From: Ancylobacter sp. Lp-2
GTDB taxonomy: Bacteria; Pseudomonadota; Alphaproteobacteria; Rhizobiales; Xanthobacteraceae
Reading direction: 5' to 3'
Assembly: GCF_020523795.1 (NCBI RefSeq)
Contig: NZ_JAJALI010000002.1
Coordinates: forward strand, 493,690 to 557,689
DNA length: 64,000 nt
How positions within the stretch are numbered: position 1 is the first letter of the stretch; every line of letters starts with the position of its first letter. Below, one piece after another: positions 17,862-26,185 of this stretch. Made by a program: the position numbers and the translations under genes. The notes beneath the pieces are model-generated. The model was not told where the DNA came from. It saw only the letters and a program-made list of their open reading frames with translations, and made no database searches.

Positions 17862-17869
17862 CGGCGCAT

Positions 17870-17893
17870 GGCCCTCTCCCCCGGGAGAGGGCC
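17870..17893. terminator. Perfect palindromic stem-loop after the NeuB-fusion gene
   Basis: GGCCCTCTCCC, CC, GGGAGAGGGCC: a perfect 11-bp stem that begins nine bases after the stop codon. There is no T-tract. The arm closely matches the stem-loop at 2270-2298, so it may be a dispersed REP-like element that has settled at a gene end. Confidence 0.6.
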
Positions 17894-18053
17894 GCAACAG
17901 ACCGGCGGAACGGCCGGCGGCGAAGACACGGTCCGCGACGATGCCGCCCTGTGCGGTAGGGGAACGTCTCCAGCCTTCGCCCGCGGTTCCGCGCATATTG
18001 TGAAGTAGGCCCGGTTCCAGGCGGAATGCGGGGTTTGTTCGGTAGGAATGGGC

Positions 18054-18782
18054 ATGGCGAAATCGGAACGAATTGCAGCGTTGATGATCGGCCGCGGCGG
18101 CAGTTCGCTGAAGGGCAAGAACATCCTTCCCGTGCACGGCGTGCCGCTGCTGCAATGGGCGGCGGCGGCGGCGGTGCGGAGCCGGCATGTCGGCCGCTAT
18201 TTCATCAGCAGCGACGACGACGACATCATCTCCACCGCCGGCAAGGCCGGCTACAAGGAAATCCGCCGCCCGCCGGAACTGTGCACGCCGACGGCGCAGA
18301 GCGCGGATGCCGTCATTCACGCGCTCAACATCATCGAGCGGGAAGGCCCGGTCGACATCGTCGTGGTGCAGCATGCCAATGTCGGGACCATCACCGAGGC
18401 GATGATCGACGACTGCATCGACCAGCTGATCGCCGACCCGTCGCTCAGCGCCGTCGTGCCGTCGCACGAAAAGGCCGAATATCATCCCTACCGCGGCAAG
18501 CGGATCACCGACGGCGTGCTGCAGCCCTTCGTCGAATCCGCCGGCAAGGTCTCCGCCAATCGGCAGGACCTGCCGACCTGCCTCTATTTTGATCACTCGA
18601 TCTGGGCCTTGCGCGCCGCCACCATCCGCGACCCGAATGGGCAGCCGCCGTGGCCGTGCATGGGTCAGCGCATCAAGCCCTACATCACCGAGGGCTGCCT
18701 CGATGTGCACGACCTGGAAGACATCGTGACCACCGAGAAGTGGATCACCGCGCACGGCGTGCCGAAGCCGGGTTTCGCCTGA
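18054..18782 (+). CDS. NeuA-like cytidylyltransferase (CMP-nonulosonate synthetase family)
   Basis: Activates a nine-carbon sugar acid with CTP for transfer to a glycan. The N-terminal nucleotide loop is GRGGSSLKGKNI (about residues 13-24), a variant of the usual ARGGSK-x-x-KN. Then come VPLLQWAAAAAVRS, FISSDDDDI (the sugar-proximal Asp cluster) and DIVVVQHANVGTITEAMID, where related enzymes have LLQPTSP. The length of 242 residues is normal. The ATG at 18054 is preferred because AGGA lies about 6 bases before it; an ATG at 18048 is too close to that site. It is separated from the NeuB fusion by 192 bases that hold a palindrome. The exact sugar is not determined. Confidence 0.88.
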   Translation: MAKSERIAALMIGRGGSSLKGKNILPVHGVPLLQWAAAAAVRSRHVGRYFISSDDDDIISTAGKAGYKEIRRPPELCTPTAQSADAVIHALNIIEREGPVDIVVVQHANVGTITEAMIDDCIDQLIADPSLSAVVPSHEKAEYHPYRGKRITDGVLQPFVESAGKVSANRQDLPTCLYFDHSIWALRAATIRDPNGQPPWPCMGQRIKPYITEGCLDVHDLEDIVTTEKWITAHGVPKPGFA

Positions 18783-19211
18783 TGCGATCATCCGCCCATG
18801 CGGGCCATGGGCGGGCAGCACGACCGGAGGATCGGCACTGCCGCGGCTCCGGCGGCTGATTTTTAGATAACGATAACCAACAGATGGCCCAATTCGCTGT
18901 TGCGCGTTCCCGGCAGCCACGTCAATCTAGCGGCAGCGTCGGACTGCTGAAGTTCGGCGCGGTTTTTGCCTGTGTTGCGAATGCTGGGCAGTGAAGATGA
19001 CACAGGGGGTGTCATTCCGGACCGAGATCGAGACTCTCATCAGATTGGTTTGCAATCCTACGTAAAAACAAAGCTGACTAATTGCAATTTAAAGTTTGGT
19101 TGCTTCGATCTGCTTGCAGATGAGATCGACGGTACGGATCTTGCCAAGTCACCACCGACAGAGCTATGCTGCTCGGTGATTGTTTTGAACATTTAGTATG
19201 GCGGAGATACA
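18783..19211. other. Lower-GC intergenic tract with two stem-loops
   Basis: CCGCCCATG, CGGGC, CATGGGCGG (18792-18814) is a perfect 9-bp stem right after the NeuA-like stop and may terminate that transcript. ATGACAC, AGGGG, GTGTCAT (18997-19015) is a 7-bp inverted repeat that could be an operator. The AT-rich stretch 19050-19200 probably carries the promoter of the methyltransferase-glycosyltransferase operon. No gene is supported. Confidence 0.5.
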
Positions 19212-19952
19212 ATGAAAATGAATTTTTCTTGTCCCATTTGCGGCGGGGAGACTTTCGTCGATTTCCGCGGGCGCATTATGGAAGAGTGCAAGAAGTGCAA
19301 GTCCAAAGCCCGTGAGCGCGCCGAGGTTCTGACCCTGAAGAGCCTGGGGTATTTCGAAAGCAAGAAGAAGAAGGTTCTTCACATCAACCCCGAGCGGGCC
19401 ACGGCCAAGCTGCTCAGCAAGACGTATGGCAAGGGCTACCAGGCCAAGACCATCGGCGCTTCGGTCGATTTCGTCGATAGCGTTAGCTATCCCGACCTGG
19501 AGGCGCTGCTCGAAGCCGCCACCGAGAAATACGACGTCATCCTGCACAACAATCTGCTCGAAGTGGTGTCGCTGCGCCCGTTCGAGGTGATTTCCAAGCT
19601 CGACGGCCTGCTGAAGCCCAACGGCATCCACCTGTTTACCGTTACGGTGCGCGGCATGCGGACCGATGAGGGTGGCGACCTGATGCTGGACGAAGCGGAG
19701 CGGGCGAAGCGCTTCGGCCGCGCCGACCGTTACCGCCTGTTCGGCGCTGCGGACTTCCCGCGGGCCCTGGCCACGCTGCGCCAGCAGAACAATCCGCGCT
19801 TCAACTTCGCCGCCCGCTTCTCCGATGCGGACCTCGATCGTTGGCGTATCCCGCCGAGCGAATTCCGCGACATCAACAGCAACACGGTGTTCAGCTATGT
19901 TGCTCCGCCGGCGGTGGCTGTTGCCGTCGCGGAAGCGGACGTGGCAGCGTGA
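19212..19952 (+). CDS. Zinc-ribbon class I SAM-dependent methyltransferase-like protein
   Basis: 246 residues. An N-terminal zinc ribbon (CPIC at 7-10 and CKKC at 26-29) precedes a degenerate Rossmann methyltransferase fold: KKVLHINPERATAKLLSK near 55-73 as motif I, KYDVILHNNLLEVV near 111-124 as motif IV, and LKPNGIHLFTVTVRG near 137-151. The C-terminal 25 residues are Ala/Val-rich. A GGAG ribosome-binding site lies about 5 bases before the ATG. It is the first gene of a tight three-gene unit, 32 bases ahead of the large glycosyltransferase, so glycan methylation is the likely role (inference). Similar zinc-ribbon methyltransferases often occur in O-antigen and capsule loci. Confidence 0.8.
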   Translation: MKMNFSCPICGGETFVDFRGRIMEECKKCKSKARERAEVLTLKSLGYFESKKKKVLHINPERATAKLLSKTYGKGYQAKTIGASVDFVDSVSYPDLEALLEAATEKYDVILHNNLLEVVSLRPFEVISKLDGLLKPNGIHLFTVTVRGMRTDEGGDLMLDEAERAKRFGRADRYRLFGAADFPRALATLRQQNNPRFNFAARFSDADLDRWRIPPSEFRDINSNTVFSYVAPPAVAVAVAEADVAA

Positions 19953-19984
19953 ACGACTGATCCCGCTGCAATAAAAGGACGGAC

Positions 19985-22900
19985 ATGAAGACGAATATCG
20001 CGGACCCCCTCCTCGAGGGAGCACTGGTTTCCGGTTCCCGTGCTTTCATGGGTGGTGGATGGTCGATCGTGCTGCGCCAGGGCGCGACCAAAGCCGCCTA
20101 TTCCTTCGTGTCCATCCCCCTCACCGGCACGACCGGGGACGTTGTCGCTCCCGGCGTGCGGATTATGGGCGTGCAGAGCAACGGGTTTCTCCGCGTCGAA
20201 GCGGAGATCCCGGTGGCGCGCGACGACCGTCGCTTCGCGCTGTCGGTGGCTTTCGTGCTGGGAGCCGCCGAGGGCGAAACCGGCGGCATCATCGACACGA
20301 TCGAAATCGTGCGCCGCGAGAAGGGTGGCCGGCTGCTCGGAACCGTGCTGCCGGTCGCCAACAATGTCGAGATCCCTCCTCATGCCGTCGGGCACGAGAT
20401 TCTGCTGCGTCCCGAGGACCAGGAAATCTTCAAGGAGGCCTATGACGAGATCGCCGCGAGCAAGCTCAGCGGCAGCATCGGCGACACGCTGCATCTTGAT
20501 TTCGTGATCCGCTCGCCCCGGGTTGCGCTGCGCCTCGCCCTGCCGACCATCGTCAAGGAAGGCGACCACGAGAACAGCCTTCGTCACGACAATGTCCGCA
20601 TCGGCGACATCGCGACCTTGCATGAGCCCGGCATGGGCGCGCCCGAAGGGGCGGTCGCCATACCGCTCGCCATCCCCCTGACCACCGCCACGGTCCTTCC
20701 CCTTTTCGCCGCGAACCCGATCGTCGGGATCCCGGCCGCGTCCTCCGCCACAGTGCCGGCTCCCACGGCGGCGCCGGCGCCGGCGCCCGCGCCGCCGTCG
20801 GGAGTCATCTCCTCGAAGGACCTCAAGGCGATCGATAGCGAGATTTCACATCTCGAGCGCGCGCTGTGGGGCGGTTATTCGCAGGTCGCCCAGGAGGGCC
20901 TGCTCCGTGTCGCCAAGTCGCGGCTTTCCCATCCCGAGGCCCGGGTGCGGGCCTGCTGGGAACTGTCCCGCTGGTTTTCCGTCAAGGGCGACTTCCATCA
21001 GGTCGTCGAGCTGCTCAACGATGTGCGCACGCTCTCCAAGCCGTTCGCGCGCCGCAAGACCTTCCGTCTCGTCGAGATCAACGCCCTGCTGCAGATCGGC
21101 GATCTCGACGCCGCCGCCAAGCGCGTCGAGGACGCGACGAAGGGGCGCCCGGACGACAATGATTATCGGTTGATGGGCACCAATGTCGCCTATCTGCGGG
21201 CCATCAACCATCCCGAGCAGCTCAAGGAGATGAGCGCGCAGCGTCTGGCCGCGTTCAATACCATGTTCGCGCAGGACAATCTGGCGACGCTGGTGGTCGA
21301 TCTCGACAAGGAAGAGCTGAACATCAACAGCCTCCGCTGCGACGCCACCGACCGCTGGATCACCGACGGCCCCAAGATCAGCGTGCTCATGGCCGCCTAT
21401 GGCGCCGAGGAGCACCTGCATCTCGCGGTGGAATCCATTCTCGGCCAGACCTGGCGCAACCTCGAACTGGTCATCGTCGAGGACTGCAGCCCGGACGGCA
21501 CCTGGGAACGCATGCAGCATTTCGCCGCCCTCGACGACCGGGTGCGCATCTTCCGCAACAGCGAGAACCAGGGCGCCTATATCACCCGCAACAACGCGCT
21601 GGGCTACGCCACCGGCGAGTTCATCACCGTGCACGACAGTGATGACTGGTCGCATCCGGAAATGCTGGCGGCGCAGATGAAGCCGTTCCTGGAGCGCGAC
21701 CCCGAGGAGGTGAAGGCGACCTTCTCGATGATGTGCCGCGTGACGCCGGATCTGCGCTTCGGCATTCGCCCGAGCCGGCGCAACCTCGAGACGGTGCATC
21801 GCAGCTATCCCTCCCTGCTGCTGCGGCGCAGCGACCTCGAACAGGTCGGCGTGTGGGACGGCGTGCGCGCCAATGCCGACGCCGAAATGGTGGCGCGCCT
21901 ACGCGCCAAGTTCGGCGCGGAACGAATGGTCGATGCGCTGCCCAGCACGCCGATGTCGTTCTTCCTTGTCCGTCCGGAATCGCTGACCGAACAGGGCGAG
22001 ACCAGCCTGCTGAGCCTCACCTTCGGCGTGCGCCACGAATATGACCGCCAGGTCGCGCACATGACCCGGAAATGGGAAGCGGAAGGCGTCATTCCCGGCC
22101 AGCGGACGAGCAAGAAGGAACCCTTCGCCTCGCCGCAGCTGCTGCTGCCCTATCACATGCGGCCGGAGCCGAAATACGACATGATCCTGGTCTCGGATCT
22201 GTCGCTGCTCGGTGGCACGCGCGGCTGCAATCTCGGCTATATCGACGCTGCGGTGGCGGCGGGCCGCCGGGTCGGCCTGTTCCACTGGCCGCGCGGCGAC
22301 CTTCGGCTGCTGCCGGACATCGACGCTGCCTATCGCGACCGCAACCAGCACCCGCAGGTGGACATCATCACCTGCGAGGAAGAGGCGGAGTGCGAACTGC
22401 TCATCCTTCATCACCCGCCGGTGATGAAGCACATGCTCGACCGTTTCCCGAGGATCTCCGCCAAGAACGGGGTGATCCTGGTGAACCAGCTGCCCTATCA
22501 GGTGCTGGGCGGACAGAACTCCTTCTACGAGCCGCTGCTCGCCGAGCGCAATTTCCGCCGGCTATTCGGCATCAACCCGCTCTGGGCGCCGATCTCGACG
22601 CTGGTGCGGCGGCACCTGGAGGAGCAGGACAGCGGCCTGCGGATGACCGACTTCGACTGGCTGCCGCCGATCAACGTCCCGCTGCGCGATCCGCCGGAGC
22701 GAGACAATCCCGGCCGGCCGCCGGTGATCGGTCGCCATGCCCGCGACCACTGGACCAAATGGCCGGAGAACACCGGACTGCTGTCATCCGCCTATATGGT
22801 GGACACGGAGGTTTCGGTCCGCCTGCTGGGTGGCGCCAACACGCCGGAGCGCTTGCTGAGCGGTCTGCCGGCGAATTGGGAGGTGCTGGAGTTCGACAGC

Positions 22901-23224
22901 ATTCCGGTGCTCGATTTCATCGATTCACTGGATTTCCTCGTCCACTTCCCGCACACGCAATATATCGAGGAATTCGGCCGCAACGTCGCCGAAGCCATGG
23001 CGCGCGGCGTGCCGGCGGTGCTGCCGCCGGTGTTCCGCGAGACCTTCCACGAGGCCGCGATCTATTGCGAGCCGGAAGAGGTGGGCGAGACCATCCGGCG
23101 GATCTGGGCCGACCAGTCGCTGTACATGCACTATGCTCGGGCCGGGCGTGATTTCGTGGCGCAGAATTGCCATGTCGCCTCGCTGCAGAACCGCATGGCC
23201 GCTTTTCTGGGAACGCCGTCTTGA
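19985..23224 (+). CDS. Large multidomain glycosyltransferase (GT2-type plus GT-B-like domains)
   Basis: 1079-residue protein with four visible parts. Residues 1-230 are beta-rich and unrecognised. Residues about 250-275 form an Ala/Pro linker. Residues about 285-410 are helical and TPR-like. A GT2 domain starts near 464 (KISVLMAAYGAEEHLHLAVE), with VIVEDCSPDGTWE and the metal-binding HDSDDWSHPEM near 549. The C-terminal part from about 730 resembles a GT-B fold (YDMILVSDLSLLGGTRGCN; EEFGRNVAEAMARGVPAVLP near 993; then AIYCEPEEVGETIRRIW). It probably makes two linkages of one repeat unit in the cytoplasm. AAGGACGGAC precedes the ATG. The stop overlaps the next start. Donor sugars are unknown. 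Confidence 0.9.
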   Translation: MKTNIADPLLEGALVSGSRAFMGGGWSIVLRQGATKAAYSFVSIPLTGTTGDVVAPGVRIMGVQSNGFLRVEAEIPVARDDRRFALSVAFVLGAAEGETGGIIDTIEIVRREKGGRLLGTVLPVANNVEIPPHAVGHEILLRPEDQEIFKEAYDEIAASKLSGSIGDTLHLDFVIRSPRVALRLALPTIVKEGDHENSLRHDNVRIGDIATLHEPGMGAPEGAVAIPLAIPLTTATVLPLFAANPIVGIPAASSATVPAPTAAPAPAPAPPSGVISSKDLKAIDSEISHLERALWGGYSQVAQEGLLRVAKSRLSHPEARVRACWELSRWFSVKGDFHQVVELLNDVRTLSKPFARRKTFRLVEINALLQIGDLDAAAKRVEDATKGRPDDNDYRLMGTNVAYLRAINHPEQLKEMSAQRLAAFNTMFAQDNLATLVVDLDKEELNINSLRCDATDRWITDGPKISVLMAAYGAEEHLHLAVESILGQTWRNLELVIVEDCSPDGTWERMQHFAALDDRVRIFRNSENQGAYITRNNALGYATGEFITVHDSDDWSHPEMLAAQMKPFLERDPEEVKATFSMMCRVTPDLRFGIRPSRRNLETVHRSYPSLLLRRSDLEQVGVWDGVRANADAEMVARLRAKFGAERMVDALPSTPMSFFLVRPESLTEQGETSLLSLTFGVRHEYDRQVAHMTRKWEAEGVIPGQRTSKKEPFASPQLLLPYHMRPEPKYDMILVSDLSLLGGTRGCNLGYIDAAVAAGRRVGLFHWPRGDLRLLPDIDAAYRDRNQHPQVDIITCEEEAECELLILHHPPVMKHMLDRFPRISAKNGVILVNQLPYQVLGGQNSFYEPLLAERNFRRLFGINPLWAPISTLVRRHLEEQDSGLRMTDFDWLPPINVPLRDPPERDNPGRPPVIGRHARDHWTKWPENTGLLSSAYMVDTEVSVRLLGGANTPERLLSGLPANWEVLEFDSIPVLDFIDSLDFLVHFPHTQYIEEFGRNVAEAMARGVPAVLPPVFRETFHEAAIYCEPEEVGETIRRIWADQSLYMHYARAGRDFVAQNCHVASLQNRMAAFLGTPS

Positions 23225-24003
23225 ACGCACGCCCCGAACAGAACGGTGCCCCCATCGCCAGCGTCGCGGTTCTCGGATCCTGCGTGAGCCGGGATCTCAT
23301 CCGGATCGCCGCCGACGATTCGCTGGTCAAGGTGAAAACCTATATCGCTCGCAGCACCGTGCGATCGGTGCTGGCCGCCCGGCCGGATTCGCTGCCGTTC
23401 AGCCCGTCGACGGAAGCCGCCTCGGGTTTCGAGAAGCGCAATTTCGAGATCGACGTCGATAAGTCGGCTTTCAAGCGGCTCGCCACCTCCGGCGCCGACA
23501 TCTGCATCGTCGACATGATCGACGAACGCCTCAGCACCTGGCAGCGCGACGGTAGCATATTGGTGGCCTCGAAGGGGTTCGAGGCCATGCTCGGCAAGAA
23601 GCTCGGCGCACCCTGGAGGCTTCAGTCCTCGTCCACGACCCATCAGGAAACGCTGGCAAGGGCACCGCTCTGGTCCGTGAAGCTGCGGGAAGCGCTCGGC
23701 GACATGCCGGTCGTCGTCCATCGGGCCCTGTGGGCGGACGATGGCAGCATCACCACCGAGAAGCTGGCGGAGCAGAACGCGTTCCTCAACGAACTCTACG
23801 ACATCATCGGCGCCAATCTGCCCGACGCGATCGTGGTGAGCGCCGATGCCTCGGTGCAACGCGCCGCGGAAGAGCATATGTGGGGCACCGCGCCCTTCCA
23901 TTATGTCGATGAATATTACCACGACGTCTGGAACAAGATCCTCGCTTCGCAGCACGTCGGCGGCACCGGGCAAGCGCCCGTTCCCCATCCCGCCATCTCG
24001 TAA
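23221..24003 (+). CDS. DUF6270-like protein, possible glycan-modifying factor
   Basis: Soluble protein of 260 residues beginning at a TTG that overlaps the glycosyltransferase stop in a TTGA arrangement, which suggests translational coupling; an ATG at 23167 would force a 58-base overlap. The N-terminal VAVLGSCVSRDLIRI is the signature of the DUF6270 family seen in polysaccharide loci, followed by DICIVDMIDERLSTWQ and, near the end, HYVDEYYHDVWNKIL. The GSCVSRD and D-x-x-D-E-R elements hint at a hydrolase or acyltransferase-like active site, but no activity is established. The family call is from memory of the motif and was not searched. Confidence 0.75.
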   Translation: MNARPEQNGAPIASVAVLGSCVSRDLIRIAADDSLVKVKTYIARSTVRSVLAARPDSLPFSPSTEAASGFEKRNFEIDVDKSAFKRLATSGADICIVDMIDERLSTWQRDGSILVASKGFEAMLGKKLGAPWRLQSSSTTHQETLARAPLWSVKLREALGDMPVVVHRALWADDGSITTEKLAEQNAFLNELYDIIGANLPDAIVVSADASVQRAAEEHMWGTAPFHYVDEYYHDVWNKILASQHVGGTGQAPVPHPAIS

Positions 24004-24151
24004 CGCCTGTCCGCAGCGCCTTCGGGCCGGCAGACGCTTACGGCCCGGCTCGGTCGACGGCCCGGCATGACCTCGAGCTGGGTGGGAGCTGCGGGGCGAC
24101 GTGTCGATGACATCAGCCGCTTCGCCCCGCGCCTTTCGCTCGCGTCGCGCC

Positions 24152-25126
24152 CTACTGACAGTCCAGGGCGCGCACGAGCGTCGACATCCGCCCGCCATTG
24201 CGTCCGACATTGTCGTCCGGAAGGTTCGCCGGGACGGTCTTGGTCAGCAGCGGCTCCAGCCATGAACTATCGTGCACGATCAGCTGCGCGGCGCCTGCCC
24301 TCGGGGCGAGCCACTGAGGATTCGCGAGAATGTGCTGAAGCGCCCCGACGAGCCGCTGAACGGCCGCCGAATCCTCGCGCATCGGATCGTTGAAACAGGA
24401 GCGCACGTCGGCGTAGATCAGCAGCGGCCGGGCGGCGAAGAAATGGTAATGCGACGCCTTTTCCCCACGGGCCATCTCCCGCGGCAAGGTGCCGTCGTCG
24501 CCGGTACTCATCAGGGACTGATGGATCTTGGTGTTCGCCCATTCCACAAGCTTGGAATCGTGAGTGAGATACCCCGTCGTCCCAACGCCGAGGGCCGCCC
24601 AGAGCAGATGGTTGTTAAGCTGTCCGTGCTGGTCGTGGAAAGCCATGACCTCACCGGCGAGCTGGTGCAGCCAGTCGAGCCCCTGCGGCGAAACCGACAC
24701 TCCCGCACGCGAGAGCTTGAAGGCGGCCAAGGAGAGCCCGGCGAGCGCCCATTGCTGCTCGTAGCCGGACTGCATCGCATCGGACTTCCTCAGGAGGCTT
24801 GCCGCACGATCCGCGTGGGCGAAACTCTCCATCAGACAGGTGACCCCATCCTGCTTGACGGACAGCCTGGCCGCCGGGTCCGCTTGTATCGAACCGTCTG
24901 TTTCGGCGGTGAAAAAATTGACGAACCGCCGGATCTGGGCCTCGTTCTTGCGCGTCTGGCGCTCGTCTTCGCCGTCTGGTCCACCCGGTCTTTTAATGGC
25001 GTCCGGACGATCCGCCCGGATGACGTCCGGCACCGGCGGAGGGAGCGGGCAGGATTGGGCGGCAAGAAGCGGCGTCGACAGCATCGTCGTCAACAATACC
25101 GCCGCCATCAGCGCGACATGTCTCAT
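24152..25126 (-). CDS. Alginate lyase family protein (AlgL/A1-III type, PL5-like)
   Basis: Exported lyase that should cleave uronate polysaccharides by beta-elimination. A signal peptide covers residues 1-23. The helical-barrel active-site set is present with exact family spacing: N172-H173 in QLNNHLLWA, R220 and Y227 in REMARGEKASHYHFF. The His-Arg gap of 47 and Arg-Tyr gap of 7 match Pseudomonas AlgL. The length of 324 residues is normal. The ATG at 25126 is preferred because GGAGAAGGT precedes it. It is convergent with the DUF6270 gene and lies at the right edge of the glycan region. It might trim an acidic self-made polymer or degrade foreign alginate; no alginate biosynthesis genes are in the window. 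Confidence 0.88.
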   Translation of the reverse strand: MRHVALMAAVLLTTMLSTPLLAAQSCPLPPPVPDVIRADRPDAIKRPGGPDGEDERQTRKNEAQIRRFVNFFTAETDGSIQADPAARLSVKQDGVTCLMESFAHADRAASLLRKSDAMQSGYEQQWALAGLSLAAFKLSRAGVSVSPQGLDWLHQLAGEVMAFHDQHGQLNNHLLWAALGVGTTGYLTHDSKLVEWANTKIHQSLMSTGDDGTLPREMARGEKASHYHFFAARPLLIYADVRSCFNDPMREDSAAVQRLVGALQHILANPQWLAPRAGAAQLIVHDSSWLEPLLTKTVPANLPDDNVGRNGGRMSTLVRALDCQ

Positions 25127-25294
25127 TCGGGCAGTTACCTTCTCCGGACCCAAAGCAACCACCGCTAGAACGGCTCTCCATTTCCAGAAATGAAGGCCGA
25201 TATAGCTGATCAGGCTTTATGTAAGCCTCCCTGCCGCGAAGATGAGCCTGTCAGAGAGAGGCGCCGGACGTCAAGTGATCCGGGGTTGCGCAGA

Positions 25295-25308
25295 TTGGTA
25301 TTGACCAA
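25295..25308. promoter_or_regulatory. Inverted repeat TTGGTATTGACCAA
   Basis: Perfect 5-bp arms (TTGGT/ACCAA) around ATTG, 57 bases past the GntR-regulator stop and about 170 bases upstream of the alginate lyase start. It resembles the TGG-N5-ACCA sites of the fucose promoter, with one base more between the half-sites. It may be an operator for the same regulator or a chance repeat. Confidence 0.35.
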
Positions 25309-25365
25309 ACTTTGATCGCGCGGCGCCCGCGGCGCGCACGCTCGCGGCCAACGCGCCGCCGCCGA

Positions 25366-26061
25366 TCAGCGCGGCTCGCTCTCGAGCCAGCGGCGCTTGG
25401 ATTCCGCCAGATGCACGCGCATCTGCGCCTCGGCGAGCGGACCGTCGCGCACCTCCAGAGCCGCCAGGATCGCCTCGTGTTCGGCCAGCGCCGATAGCCA
25501 GTTCACCGGCGTGTCGAAATGCGCGCGGAACTGCGAGGACATCGGACTGTGCCGTTCGTCGAACAGCTCCGCCACCAGCCGGACGATGACGCTGTTGCCG
25601 GTCTGGCCGGCGATGGCAAGATGGAACTGCCGGTCGTGGTCGAGCGGCTTGCGCCCCTCCTCGATGTCGGAGCGCATCGCATCGAGAATGCTGCGCATCG
25701 CCTGCAACGCCAGCGGCGTGACCCGCGCCGCCGCCAACGCCGCCACCGCGCTCTCCACCGTGGCGCGCGCCTCCATCAGCTCCACCGGGCTCTCCCCGGT
25801 CGCCGCGACGGCGAGCGGCCGGCGCTCGCCTGCCCCGGTCACATAGATGCCCGAGCCCATGCGGATCTCGACCGTGCCGTCGATCTCCAGCGCGATCAGC
25901 GCCTCGCGCAGCGAGGGACGCGAGACGCCGAGCTGCTGGGCCAGCTCGCGCTCCGCCGGCAGCCGACTGCCGGCGGAGAAATCCCCGCTCTGGATCAGCC
26001 CACGGATCTGGTCGGCCACCTGCTGATAGAGCCGGCGCTCGGCGGTTCGGATGATGTTCAT
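25366..26061 (-). CDS. GntR-family transcriptional regulator (FadR subfamily)
   Basis: 231-residue regulator. The N-terminal winged helix is RLPAERELAQQLGVSRPSLREALIALE followed by GSGIYVTG near residue 70. The all-helical FCD ligand-binding domain occupies about 90-225, with conserved D...H spacing (HDRQFHLAIAG near 143, and AEHEAILAAL). It diverges from the L-fucose operon, with its ATG 16 bases from the first of three TGGC-type repeats, so it most likely represses the operon and itself until a pathway intermediate binds (inference). AGGA lies 8 bases before the ATG. Confidence 0.93.
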   Translation of the reverse strand: MNIIRTAERRLYQQVADQIRGLIQSGDFSAGSRLPAERELAQQLGVSRPSLREALIALEIDGTVEIRMGSGIYVTGAGERRPLAVAATGESPVELMEARATVESAVAALAAARVTPLALQAMRSILDAMRSDIEEGRKPLDHDRQFHLAIAGQTGNSVIVRLVAELFDERHSPMSSQFRAHFDTPVNWLSALAEHEAILAALEVRDGPLAEAQMRVHLAESKRRWLESEPR

Positions 26062-26076
26062 CGTCGCGTCCTAGTT

Positions 26077-26087
26077 TGGCCTTACCA
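26077..26087. promoter_or_regulatory. Putative GntR operator copy 1 (TGGCCTTACCA)
   Basis: An 11-bp TGG-N5-CCA element 16 bases upstream of the regulator ATG. It shares 9 of 11 positions with copy 3. FadR-type regulators commonly bind short TGGT/ACCA palindromes. Assignment rests on the repetition and position. Confidence 0.55.
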
Positions 26088-26151
26088 TAAGAGCCACGGC
26101 CCTTTCCCACAAGCCGACGGCAAGCCACTGGAATAACGTATATTTCCCAAG

Positions 26152-26162
26152 AGGCCTGACCA
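26152..26162. promoter_or_regulatory. Putative GntR operator copy 2 (AGGCCTGACCA)
   Basis: Second copy of the repeat, extended with copy 3 by a shared downstream GTT (TGACCAGTT). It lies 75 bases from copy 1 and 34 bases from copy 3. Confidence 0.5.
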
Positions 26163-26185
26163 GTTTCGCCCCTACTGGCAAAAAT

